A DNA stretch of 7,665 nucleotides from Firmicutes bacterium UBA5500. Its GTDB lineage: Bacteria; Bacillota; UBA994; UBA5500. The notes beneath the pieces are model-generated. The model was not told the origin of the DNA and did not search any database. It was given only the letters and a program-made list of their open reading frames with translations. A program made the position numbers and the translations under genes. Of the stretch, positions 1-6,108 are shown piece by piece (position 1 is the first letter of the stretch; each line of letters begins with the position of its first letter). The DNA is taken from contig DIPA01000040.1 of the NCBI GenBank assembly GCA_002427055.1, positions 27,761 to 35,425 of the forward strand, written 5' to 3'.

Positions 1-1
1 A

Positions 2-277
2 CCGAAAGACTCTGTGAAAAATGACATATATAACCAGCTTTATGGATTTCATGGGGAACTGTTCCCTGGCGCTGAAACAACGCATGAACTGAAAAACACC
101 AAGTCCTTCAGTGCGGCATATACATATGGGAGTTGGACAGGCTCTGCCACTGCCAATTATTCAACTAAAGCGAAGGTCAAGCAGACATGTATAGATAATT
201 CGGGAACGCATGAATACTACGCCTACGATATGGACAAGAAAGAGCGGGTCTGGTATGTCACCTATGGGGCCAAATAG
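2..277 (+). CDS. 3' part of an unrecognised protein (5' end outside the window)
   Basis: The reading frame is open from the left edge (codons from position 2) to a TAG at 275-277, giving about 91 visible residues. A GTG at 14 could be a start, but no ribosome binding site can be judged there and the frame continues upstream, so a truncated longer protein is more likely. The visible part is polar and rich in Tyr, Thr, Ser and Gly (for example YTYGSWTGSATANYS), with a single Cys. This alternating pattern suggests beta-strands, possibly an extracytoplasmic domain; that is inference. No membrane segment or known motif is visible. The end overlaps the start of the next gene, which suggests co-translation. 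I do not recognise the family. Confidence 0.5.
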   Translation, partial: PKDSVKNDIYNQLYGFHGELFPGAETTHELKNTKSFSAAYTYGSWTGSATANYSTKAKVKQTCIDNSGTHEYYAYDMDKKERVWYVTYGAK

Positions 278-791
278 GTTGGCGGGAAACAGGCGACTGT
301 TTCTCATGGCGGGGCTCCTTGTCTCATTGGTAATCACCATCCTAGTCGTGGTCTACGGCCCAAGACAGGTTTGGATATCGCAATACTGTAGTTTTGATGG
401 TGATAGTATATTACATACCTCTGTTGGCACCGAGATGGGCCTGCTTTGGATTGTCGATGGGCCGAAGTGGGGTTCAGTCGTACTACAGTCGGTCGACGTG
501 CTAGATTATGAAGGATTGTCAATAAAGTCAGTACAGTTTCTTAGGACTGACAGAGGCGCAAGTGGCGTTGTTGTTCCTTCAGATCCCCACTGGGCTATGT
601 CCGCGCTGGAGATGAGTAGGTTAAGAGATGTAAACGGGACGAGACTGCAAAAGAACGTGAAAAAACCTCTTGTTGAGAACGATTGCCTAATTGTTAATGT
701 CCTGCAGACCAGTACGAAGGCTAGCGGACCGCTTAGGTGCCGCATTAGTTATCGTTGGTTTGGTATACCATTTGCGGTGGAGTATCCTTAA
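255..791 (+). CDS. unrecognised single-pass membrane protein
   Basis: This is a 178-residue protein if started at ATG 255. ATG 264 and an in-frame ATG further upstream at 210 are alternatives. I prefer 255 because a purine stretch (AAGAAAGAG) precedes it and the overlap with the upstream gene is then only 23 bp, typical of translational coupling. Residues about 11-14 (GNRR) are basic, and residues about 15-34 are strongly hydrophobic (LFLMAGLLVSLVITILVVVY). This predicts an N-terminal anchor with the remaining 140 or so residues outside the cytoplasm by the positive-inside rule. The outer part has three Cys (near residues 45, 144 and 162) and alternating hydrophobic residues, compatible with a small beta-rich domain. 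No enzymatic motif is recognisable. Its overlap with the upstream gene suggests the two products work together, but no function can be assigned. Confidence 0.6.
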   Translation: MSPMGPNRLAGNRRLFLMAGLLVSLVITILVVVYGPRQVWISQYCSFDGDSILHTSVGTEMGLLWIVDGPKWGSVVLQSVDVLDYEGLSIKSVQFLRTDRGASGVVVPSDPHWAMSALEMSRLRDVNGTRLQKNVKKPLVENDCLIVNVLQTSTKASGPLRCRISYRWFGIPFAVEYP

Positions 792-1051
792 CCTTGGCTA
801 TTGGTGGGGAGACTAAATAGTTCCTGAGCCTTTCTGCGCTGCCCCAGAAACGGCGCAAGGGAAGAAGGGTATATGCTTTGGGTAGCGAGCCAAGAGGAAA
901 GGGCTCTAAATAAACGGGACAAAGAAAAGAGCGCCCAGAGATTCGCATAGTTGATTGATTGTGGTTGGTTCTTCCGTCTGTCTAGCGGAGATCTCTATAG
1001 TAATCTCTGTAGTAAACTCTGGTAACGGTTGGTGCAAATAGATACGATAGC
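792..1051. other. intergenic spacer without a convincing gene
   Basis: About 260 bases between the end of the membrane-protein gene and the terminator hairpin. Short open frames are present on the minus strand, but they lack a good ribosome binding site and have low-complexity translations, so I do not call them. The only structure I see is the short 12-bp tandem repeat near 991-1026 and a few weak 5-bp stems. I recognise no promoter, tRNA or riboswitch. Confidence 0.5.
991..1026. repeat. 12-bp imperfect tandem repeat, three units
   Basis: Three consecutive 12-base units are visible: ATCTCTATAGTA (991-1002), ATCTCTGTAGTA (1003-1014) and the more diverged AACTCTGGTAAC (1015-1026). The first two differ at one position. 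The array lies in the spacer just before the terminator hairpin. It may be slippage-derived; no function is evident. Confidence 0.6.
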
Positions 1052-1086
1052 AAAAGCACAGTGACTGCAATGCCACTGTGCTTTTT
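1052..1086. terminator. bidirectional Rho-independent terminator
   Basis: A perfect stem pairs 1056-1063 (GCACAGTG) with 1074-1081 (CACTGTGC) around a 10-base loop. Flanking A and T runs extend the pairing (AAAA at 1052-1055, TTTTT at 1082-1086). Read on the plus strand, the stem is followed by five T; read on the minus strand, by four. It starts 9 bases after the stop of the minus-strand nucleotidyltransferase gene, so it terminates that gene and can also stop plus-strand transcription from the left. Confidence 0.88.
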
Positions 1087-1094
1087 AACTGCTT

Positions 1095-2519
1095 CTAGTA
1101 GGGTCTACCTTTGTGCCGCGTCGCTTGCTGCTGCCACCAATCTTGCAACCAACGCACAGCCTGCTCTCTGCTTTGCACTTGCCCGGCTGCTTGCGCCTCC
1201 AGTAACTCTCGCCGCGCTTGCCGTAGCCACGCTCCTGGAGCCTGGTTGGCCACTTCCATCATCTCGTTATGATTCAATAAAGGCTCTGGATTAACAAGCT
1301 CCGCCTGTTGACAAAAATACGCCTTGAGGAAATCCTCAACTACTTGCTTGTGAGCAGCGAATTCTTGAGTCCCGGCTAAGTTATCTCCTTTGGCTAGATA
1401 GTCGGCGAGAGTGAAAACAACAATCAGGGGACCATATTGCCCGGCACGCTGATAAAAGCGATGAATTAATTGTGGCCCGAATTTCTCTGTACGCCAGAGC
1501 TGCATCGGGTACATATGCAATCGGACAAAACACTTGATTAACTCTTGTTGCGCATTACTTAACCTTAAGCGCTTGGCAATAGCAACAGCCATTTCTGCCC
1601 CAACCTGTTCATGATCATAGAAGGTAACTCGCCCCTTACGAATCACTCTGGCAGGTGGCTTGCCTATATCGTGTAACCAGGCGGCAAACATTGTTGCGGC
1701 CTGGAGCGATGGCGATAGTTCGTGCCAATAGTCGGCAAACCAGGCTTGGGCCTTGGCGGTTAGGTAATGTCCTGTATGTATAATAGACACAAAAGCCGCA
1801 AACGCCCTACGGCTATGCTCACTTACGGTGAACTGATGATACTTGTTCTGCGTGACCTTCTGCATGGCCCAACCCTCGGGGAAAAGGGACTCGGTTGCAC
1901 CAACTTGCGCGAGCAAGTCAGCCCCTGCTGCTGCCAGTGGATGCATGAGAATACGGCTCAGTTCTACGGTTAGGCGTTCTGCAGCTTGGGCTGGTAGCTG
2001 CGACGATACTTCCCGCATCTGCTTTACTATGGGCGGCTCCAATATTAGCTGCTTCTCTACCGCTAACCGCACACCGCGCAGCACGCGCACAGGGTCGTCG
2101 AGCAAGGCATTAGGACTAACTAGGCGCAAACGCCGCGCAGCCAAATCTTGCTTACCGGAGCGAGGATCGATCAAAGCCTCTCGGTTGCCTATCCACTCTG
2201 ACAAAGTCATGGCCATGGCATTCACTGTAAAGTCACGGCAACTCAGGTCAGCATGTATGTCTTCCCCTTGCAGTGGTGCAATATCAAACGATTGTCCGTT
2301 CGGCTCAATTGCCCGCAGGATCTGCCTTGTTTCATCTAGCCAAAAGGAATGAGCGGTTTGTTGCCAAAGGGCAGTTGGCAATGCAGCAGGTGCAATAGTA
2401 ATGACTAGATCTAGCTCGCTAGTGGGCAAACCAAGCAGATGGTCGCGCAAGGCACCGCCTACGACCCAAGCTTGGCCTCTATCCTGCATGTATAATAACC
2501 AGCCCTCCAGAAAGTCCAT
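1095..2519 (-). CDS. CCA tRNA nucleotidyltransferase / poly(A) polymerase family protein with HD domain
   Basis: Class II nucleotidyltransferase that adds CCA (or A residues) to tRNA 3' ends in the cytoplasm; 474 residues. Numbering from Met at 2519: the nucleotide-binding motif VVGGALRD is at 19-26, the metal-binding acidic pair is E35/D37 (ELDLV, where most relatives have DxD), CRDFTVNAMA is at about 94-103, and DDPVRVLRGVR is at about 141-151. An HD domain follows, with EH near 234-235, LHDIGKP at about 282-288, YDHE near 302-304 and LAD near 371-373. A C-terminal helical tail (APGAWL, then RELLEAQAAG) is typical of bacterial CCA enzymes. An in-frame ATG at 2570 would add 17 residues. I reject it because AAGGGGTG lies 7 bases before 2519, and the best promoter would start transcription downstream of 2570. 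CCA- and A-adding members cannot be separated safely by eye. Confidence 0.92.
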   Translation of the reverse strand: MDFLEGWLLYMQDRGQAWVVGGALRDHLLGLPTSELDLVITIAPAALPTALWQQTAHSFWLDETRQILRAIEPNGQSFDIAPLQGEDIHADLSCRDFTVNAMAMTLSEWIGNREALIDPRSGKQDLAARRLRLVSPNALLDDPVRVLRGVRLAVEKQLILEPPIVKQMREVSSQLPAQAAERLTVELSRILMHPLAAAGADLLAQVGATESLFPEGWAMQKVTQNKYHQFTVSEHSRRAFAAFVSIIHTGHYLTAKAQAWFADYWHELSPSLQAATMFAAWLHDIGKPPARVIRKGRVTFYDHEQVGAEMAVAIAKRLRLSNAQQELIKCFVRLHMYPMQLWRTEKFGPQLIHRFYQRAGQYGPLIVVFTLADYLAKGDNLAGTQEFAAHKQVVEDFLKAYFCQQAELVNPEPLLNHNEMMEVANQAPGAWLRQARRELLEAQAAGQVQSREQAVRWLQDWWQQQATRHKGRPY

Positions 2520-2560
2520 GCTATAGCACCCCTTAACTGCAGCTAACTTCTGTTGCAGCA

Positions 2561-2590
2561 AGCCTAGCATTTACAACTTGCTGCTGTCAA
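2561..2590 (-). promoter_or_regulatory. candidate sigma-A promoter of the nucleotidyltransferase gene
   Basis: On the minus strand TTGACA (2590-2585) is a perfect -35 box. After 18 bases comes TAGGCT (2566-2561), a weak -10 preceded by TGC, giving the extended -10 pattern TGnTAnnnT. Transcription would begin near 2554, leaving a leader of about 35 bases with the AAGGGGTG ribosome binding site. The box sits directly after the spore-gene terminator. Confidence 0.55.
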
Positions 2591-2596
2591 TAATCT

Positions 2597-2618
2597 AGGC
2601 AGGCCCGAAGGCCTGCCT
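2597..2618 (-). terminator. hairpin terminator of the spore protein gene
   Basis: AGGCAGGC (2597-2604) and GCCTGCCT (2611-2618) are exact reverse complements. On the minus-strand transcript the stem extends to 9 bp and is closed by a C(UUCG)G tetraloop, an exceptionally stable loop. Only a weak T-containing tail (AGATTATT) follows, so termination may be incomplete. It begins 12 bases after the stop of the spore protein gene. Confidence 0.7.
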
Positions 2619-2629
2619 TATGCGCTACC

Positions 2630-2860
2630 TTATTTCGGCTGGTTAGTAGTATCGCGTGCAGCCATCTCCTGCTCTGCAAAACGGACCATCTTCTTGACCA
2701 TGTTGCCACCAATCAAGCCGACTTCACGAGTAGTCATCTCTCCCCAACCGCGTTCTGCAATATCATCTGCTAATCCAAGTTCGTCTGCAACTTCGTATTT
2801 CAGCCGATCCAAGGCGCGTGTTGCCTGTGGAAGTTCTGGTCGGTTGCGTCGGTTGGTCAC
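2630..2860 (-). CDS. alpha/beta-type small acid-soluble spore protein (SASP)
   Basis: A 76-residue DNA-binding protein of the forespore. Family members coat spore DNA, shift it toward an A-like form, protect it from UV and chemicals, and are degraded at germination. The family signature is complete: ALDRLKYEVADELGL (residues 16-30), a GWGEMTTREVG stretch (38-48) and GLIGGNMVKKMV (48-59). The YEVADE segment (22-27) matches the cleavage site of the germination protease GPR. The start is a GTG at 2860 preceded by GGAAGGAGG, with 11 bases between the GGAGG core and the GTG. Length is normal for the family. The gene is monocistronic: a hairpin follows it, and the neighbour upstream is divergent. 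This is the main evidence that the host forms endospores. Confidence 0.97.
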   Translation of the reverse strand: MTNRRNRPELPQATRALDRLKYEVADELGLADDIAERGWGEMTTREVGLIGGNMVKKMVRFAEQEMAARDTTNQPK

Positions 2861-2885
2861 GCTGTACCAAGCCTCCTTCCAAATT

Positions 2886-2915
2886 GAGTATGCCTAAGAA
2901 AAGGAGAAAATATGA
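2886..2915 (-). promoter_or_regulatory. possible forespore sigma-G-type promoter of the SASP gene
   Basis: On the minus strand CATACTC (2892-2886) fits the sigma-G -10 consensus CATNHTA except for the last base. TCATA (2915-2911), 18 bases upstream, fits the -35 GHATR at four of five positions. SASP genes are classically transcribed by sigma-G, which makes the match believable, but the implied leader is short (about 20 bases) and the motifs are not perfect. Confidence 0.35.
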
Positions 2916-2937
2916 CCAATGGGGCTATTGGCACTTG

Positions 2938-2966
2938 TTTACACCTCTACCCGACTTCGATATATT
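2938..2966 (+). promoter_or_regulatory. sigma-A promoter of the GNAT acetyltransferase gene
   Basis: TTTACA (2938-2943) and TATATT (2961-2966) each match the consensus at five of six positions and are separated by exactly 17 bases. The predicted transcription start is near 2973, giving a leader of about 28 bases that carries the AGGAGG ribosome binding site before ATG 3001. It faces away from the spore protein gene. Confidence 0.75.
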
Positions 2967-3000
2967 AGAGAAGAATATGTTCAGCAACAGGAGGCGCCAT

Positions 3001-3858
3001 ATGGAAATTAGACGGGCACAGCCATCCGATCGGAAAGCAGTGATGGCTCTAGTTGCGGCTGTAAGCGAGGGTGATTACATTCCCTACTGCTGGGATGATT
3101 GGGTAGATGACACAGCTACAGGAATCTCATTAGTCGCTAGACTTGATCATCGGTTAGTAGGAATAGCTCATGTGCATTTCTTGAGTAAGCGGGTGGCATG
3201 GTTTCAAGCTTTACGGGTTTTACCCACTGCGCGGCGCATGGGAGTCGGCAAGGCCCTTTCCCAAGCATGTTTAGACTACTCGGCTCGGGCTGGCAGGCAA
3301 GTAGCACGCCTTTTGATTGACATAGATAACCATGCCTCGCGTAGTCTTACCGCACAAGCAGGGTTCAGCATGATAGCCGAATGGCTACGCCTAGAGAAAG
3401 CTACTGGACCAGTATCAGCCCCTGATATAGAACCCCCCAAGCAGGAACAACTGCCTCGGCTTGTAGAATTGGCACAAGCAAATGGTGTGAATCTTTGGCA
3501 TACCGATTGGGAAACTTATGACCTCGATGTTGAGGCCCTGAGTATTTCTCTCCGGAACGGAACCTTGCATGTTTTGGCTGATAGCCCGACTGCAACTATG
3601 CTAGATATTAGCTACGATGAAGAGGATGAAGAATACAGGGCATATAATCCTGTGGGCGAGCCTATGGCCGTGAGTCAGATTGTGCAGGCCATGGAAAGCG
3701 CAGCTTATGAACGCGGGCTACCACGGATAGCAGTGTTGCTGGCTGCTGATTCGCCTCACCTGCCAACTTTGCAGCAACTCGGGTTTGAGTTTGCCGTGAT
3801 TAACACGGGGAACGGAGATTCCATGATAGACGGCGTTACTATCTGGGAGTATACCTAA
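3001..3858 (+). CDS. GNAT-family N-acetyltransferase, apparently a tandem (two-domain) form
   Basis: A 285-residue protein started at ATG 3001, chosen because AGGAGG lies 6 bases upstream and the promoter is just before it. The frame is open further upstream, but that part would not be transcribed from this promoter. Residues 1-135 form a typical acetyl-CoA-dependent GNAT domain: MEIRRAQPSD start, motif A ALRVLPTARRMGVGKAL (70-86) with the pyrophosphate-binding RRMGVG, then DIDNHASRSLTAQAGF (107-122) for motif B. Residues about 150-285 look like a second, degenerate GNAT half: its end (AAYERGL, then a strand, then LPTLQQLGFEF) resembles motif B, but no motif A is visible. An acidic run (DEEDEE, about 206-211) separates its parts. 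The substrate cannot be told. Probably a monocistronic cytoplasmic enzyme. Confidence 0.85.
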   Translation: MEIRRAQPSDRKAVMALVAAVSEGDYIPYCWDDWVDDTATGISLVARLDHRLVGIAHVHFLSKRVAWFQALRVLPTARRMGVGKALSQACLDYSARAGRQVARLLIDIDNHASRSLTAQAGFSMIAEWLRLEKATGPVSAPDIEPPKQEQLPRLVELAQANGVNLWHTDWETYDLDVEALSISLRNGTLHVLADSPTATMLDISYDEEDEEYRAYNPVGEPMAVSQIVQAMESAAYERGLPRIAVLLAADSPHLPTLQQLGFEFAVINTGNGDSMIDGVTIWEYT

Positions 3859-3886
3859 CAGAGACACCCTAGCTCAAAAAACACAA

Positions 3887-3920
3887 ACCCCGCCGACGTT
3901 CAACTTGGCGTTCGCGGGGT
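3887..3920 (-). terminator. terminator of the lipoprotein gene, between convergent genes
   Basis: ACCCCGC (3887-3893) pairs with GCGGGGT (3914-3920), with additional imperfect pairing inside (GACG with CGTTC). On the minus strand the stem is followed by a T-rich stretch (TTTGTGTTTTTTG), as expected for Rho-independent termination of the gene ending at 3939. On the plus strand no T run follows, so it is a poorer terminator for the acetyltransferase gene ending at 3858. Confidence 0.75.
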
Positions 3921-3938
3921 CTCGACGTCCCCTCAATC

Positions 3939-5243
3939 TCAGCGGTCAAGCTGCAGTAGCCAGGTACGATCGGGAAGCAGCTCCGTGCCTCCACCAAAGA
4001 CAATCGCCCGTCCTTTGCCGGTTGCCGCTACGTGATAAACAGCACCCTTTGTGGCATCGTCGGGCAACCGTACCGGTGTAAGGGCCAGGTGTATGGTTGG
4101 CTCAATTTGTTCTACACTCAGCAGATTGAGATGAGTCCAACCCCGCTCATACGGAACCCCTGTTGCTATGGCCAGGGTATCATCACTAACACACACAAAA
4201 TCATACAGATAGCGTTTGCTATTAATCGTGCTAATGCCATTGTCAGCCAAATTGACTGCTATCAGCAGGGCACCGGGGTAATCTAGGCTTTGATTGTTGC
4301 TCTTACGTTCATTTTGGCGCTGGAGAAGCAGCACGCCATCTAGCAAGGCAGTAGAATGAACCGGCTCCTGCAGAACATAACGCCGCTCCCCAGCCTCACT
4401 CAAATAGTGCACCGTAGTCCTACCGCCCTCATGAGCAACAGAATAAATGTATGCCTCACCGGACACAAACAGAGAATTGGGTACTATCGTCTCTCCCCGC
4501 AGACCTGTTTTATTGTCATACCAATAGCCAGTTCTGGCCGCTACCTCACGGAGAGTACCGTCCTGCTCCAGACAAAACACATGACTATCAACTTGCTGGC
4601 CTCCAGCGTTTTGTTGCCTGCTCTCGGCCGTAAAGAGTACCCGATTGCCAATCTGCCAAAGCCTCGGAACTTGCAGCGGGTTACTGGCCCTCCCCGAAAA
4701 GAGGGTTTTTCTTTCGCCGGCAGCAATGCTAACAATCTCATAATCAACCCCGGGATGGGACAAACCAGCAAGCTCTGCGGGAAATAGGCACACGTAATAT
4801 ACCCTGTCCACCAGAACAATGCTGCCAACATTGAACTCCTCGTCTGCAGCAAACTGCCAGATGGGTTCTGCTGTTTGTGTTTCCAGTTGGAAAGACCGTA
4901 GCTCTCGCACTATCGGCTGGTAATCGCCGCTAGGAAAATGAAACCATTCCTTCTCGCAGACAAAAACCCGATCGGCCGATGAACCCGAAATCCAATCTTC
5001 TGTTTCTTGAGCCGAGTTTTCGGCAAAGATAGCAACCGGCTCAACTGCATAGGGGCTAAGCAGAGCATCGGCGTCCCGCATTAGCCTCCCTAACCCGCGC
5101 TCCAGATCTGCGCTCGGTGCTGACAGGTCAATGGTATCGGCATCAAGCACCGCCGGAGCAAGGCCGGGCAGCCGACTGCTACAACCCGCTAACAGACAAA
5201 AACAGATCCCTACTGTACAGACAATAAGAGCCCTACGCATCAT
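3939..5243 (-). CDS. lipoprotein of unknown function
   Basis: A 434-residue protein if started at ATG 5243. Four ATG codons stand in a row (5249, 5246, 5243, 5240), and the only ribosome binding site, AGGGG, touches the first. Spacing therefore favours the third or fourth. The N-terminus is RRALIVCTVGICFCLLAGC, a lipoprotein signal peptide with lipobox LLAGC; the lipidated Cys is residue 21, so the mature protein should be anchored on the outer face of the cytoplasmic membrane. The rest has no membrane segment and shows repeated strand-turn patterns (for example WQIGNRVLFTAESR, SGEAYIYSVAHEG, LLDGVLLLQRQ), which suggests a beta-propeller-like fold. That fold is inference. No catalytic motif was recognised. 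It lies downstream of the C39-like peptidase gene in the same orientation, 91 bases away, with a hairpin between. Confidence 0.82.
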   Translation of the reverse strand: MMRRALIVCTVGICFCLLAGCSSRLPGLAPAVLDADTIDLSAPSADLERGLGRLMRDADALLSPYAVEPVAIFAENSAQETEDWISGSSADRVFVCEKEWFHFPSGDYQPIVRELRSFQLETQTAEPIWQFAADEEFNVGSIVLVDRVYYVCLFPAELAGLSHPGVDYEIVSIAAGERKTLFSGRASNPLQVPRLWQIGNRVLFTAESRQQNAGGQQVDSHVFCLEQDGTLREVAARTGYWYDNKTGLRGETIVPNSLFVSGEAYIYSVAHEGGRTTVHYLSEAGERRYVLQEPVHSTALLDGVLLLQRQNERKSNNQSLDYPGALLIAVNLADNGISTINSKRYLYDFVCVSDDTLAIATGVPYERGWTHLNLLSVEQIEPTIHLALTPVRLPDDATKGAVYHVAATGKGRAIVFGGGTELLPDRTWLLQLDR

Positions 5244-5269
5244 CATCATCCCCTATCACTATATATAGA

Positions 5270-5293
5270 GGCTCTCCCTTTACGGGGAGAGCC
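5270..5293 (-). terminator. perfect 9-bp hairpin between peptidase and lipoprotein genes (terminator or attenuator)
   Basis: GGCTCTCCC (5270-5278) and GGGAGAGCC (5285-5293) pair perfectly around a 6-base loop. On the minus strand it follows the C39-like peptidase gene by about 41 bases and precedes the lipoprotein start. The following bases are CTATATATAG, not a T run, so it is not a canonical terminator. It may be a weak terminator, a 3'-end stabiliser or an attenuator that sets the ratio of the two proteins. I see no separate good promoter for the lipoprotein gene. Confidence 0.55.
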
Positions 5294-5334
5294 ATATCGT
5301 TACCTTGTCCTCCGTAACTGCAACCCTGATGGGA

Positions 5335-6066
5335 TTATTGGGAAATAATTAGTCCCGCGTTTCTCCTGATTGACAGCTCCATGACATCAGCAGATACTCT
5401 GTGTTGTCCAAGCACCGGACCCCATGGATCGACATAGGTATACCAATACTCTGGAGGCGTTGGTGGTCCTAGAATATCGGCTGAATCAGGGTCAACGTCA
5501 TCTGGCCAACGGAACTCTGCGCCATTTCCAACCACATAGTGACCGTAGTCAGAACCGTTATATCCGGGCAGATCTCTAGTTTTCAGGTGATAAATGGCAG
5601 GCCGATTGTTGTGCAGACTTCTCTTCACTGTCCCGTAAAAGTTTATATCATTGAGCGACAGATGCTTATAGCCAGGAACATAATCGTTTAGAACTGACAC
5701 CATGTTGAGCACGATGGCGCCACCCAGCTCAGTTGTTTTCGTGTAAGTTGCTAGCTCCGCTTGACTAGGAGATGTACCCCTTACATACTTAATCACCATT
5801 TGCAATGAGGCTGGCCCGCACCACCAAGTCTCTATCTGTTCGATCGGTGTCACTGGCAGTAGTACCGATTCACTCCCTAGTGGAACCATATCATACCCTT
5901 GAGCAGCTATTTCCTGGTTATGTAATTGAACCAGATGCTGATAGTGTGGCTTGTAATAGTCGGGGGCATGTCTAGTAATCTCATCTGCCAAAGCGTCAGC
6001 CCCTGTTACGACGGATAGAAGAAGAGTTAACACCACTAACGTAAACACACTCGTTCTTTTCATCAT
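5335..6066 (-). CDS. secreted C39-like (papain-fold) cysteine peptidase
   Basis: A 243-residue protein from ATG 6066; ATG 6063 is equally possible. GGGAGG lies 5 and 8 bases before them. An ATG at 6114 is excluded because it is upstream of the promoter's start point. Residues 1-28 form a Sec signal peptide: MMKR, the hydrophobic VFTLVVLTLLLSVVTG, then ADALA with cleavage likely before DEI. The mature part has the C39-like catalytic layout. Cys is in ETWWCGPASLQMVIKY (C83), His in SDYGHYVVGNG (H176), and Asp in YTYVDPWG (D213), so the triad looks intact. The WCGPAS motif preceding a helix is characteristic. C39 members linked to ABC transporters cut Gly-Gly leaders, but this one is a stand-alone exported protein and its substrate is unknown. 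It is followed by the lipoprotein gene, a possible partner at the membrane. Confidence 0.85.
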   Translation of the reverse strand: MMKRTSVFTLVVLTLLLSVVTGADALADEITRHAPDYYKPHYQHLVQLHNQEIAAQGYDMVPLGSESVLLPVTPIEQIETWWCGPASLQMVIKYVRGTSPSQAELATYTKTTELGGAIVLNMVSVLNDYVPGYKHLSLNDINFYGTVKRSLHNNRPAIYHLKTRDLPGYNGSDYGHYVVGNGAEFRWPDDVDPDSADILGPPTPPEYWYTYVDPWGPVLGQHRVSADVMELSIRRNAGLIISQ

Positions 6067-6091
6067 GGTAGCCTCCCTTAGCATCAATTTG

Positions 6092-6108
6092 ATTGCATTA
6101 TATGCAAT
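6092..6108. promoter_or_regulatory. inverted repeat over the -10 box (operator candidate)
   Basis: ATTGCAT (6092-6098) and ATGCAAT (6102-6108) are exact reverse complements separated by three bases. The palindrome covers the -10 box (6097-6102) of the peptidase promoter, the usual place for a repressor site. It could also be a chance consequence of an AT-rich -10 region, but seven matched pairs including GC pairs is more than the TATAAT core requires. Confidence 0.5.

Noticed and set aside
745..948. 67-codon minus-strand frame in the left spacer.
   Set aside because: It overlaps the end of the membrane-protein gene, has no good ribosome binding site and its translation has no recognisable pattern.
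820..960. Possible structured RNA or riboswitch in the left spacer.
   Set aside because: Only scattered 5-bp stems were found and no riboswitch core was recognised; no downstream plus-strand gene would be controlled.
1843..2352. 169-codon plus-strand frame inside the nucleotidyltransferase gene.
   Set aside because: It is antisense to a strongly supported gene, and its Ser/Arg/Cys-rich composition is typical of a shadow frame.
2912..2968. 18-codon plus-strand frame with a good AAGGAG site 5 bases upstream, between the spore and acetyltransferase genes.
   Set aside because: The sigma-A promoter at 2938-2966 lies inside it, no promoter is seen before it, and the peptide has no notable features; it is probably chance.
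2818..3000. Upstream extension of the acetyltransferase frame.
   Set aside because: It overlaps the spore gene start and lies upstream of the predicted transcript start; AGGAGG before 3001 and the GNAT N-terminus MEIRRAQPSD fix the start.
4356..4852. Plus- and minus-strand frames of 100-143 codons inside the lipoprotein gene.
   Set aside because: They overlap a long gene with a clear signal peptide and have no start signals or motifs of their own.
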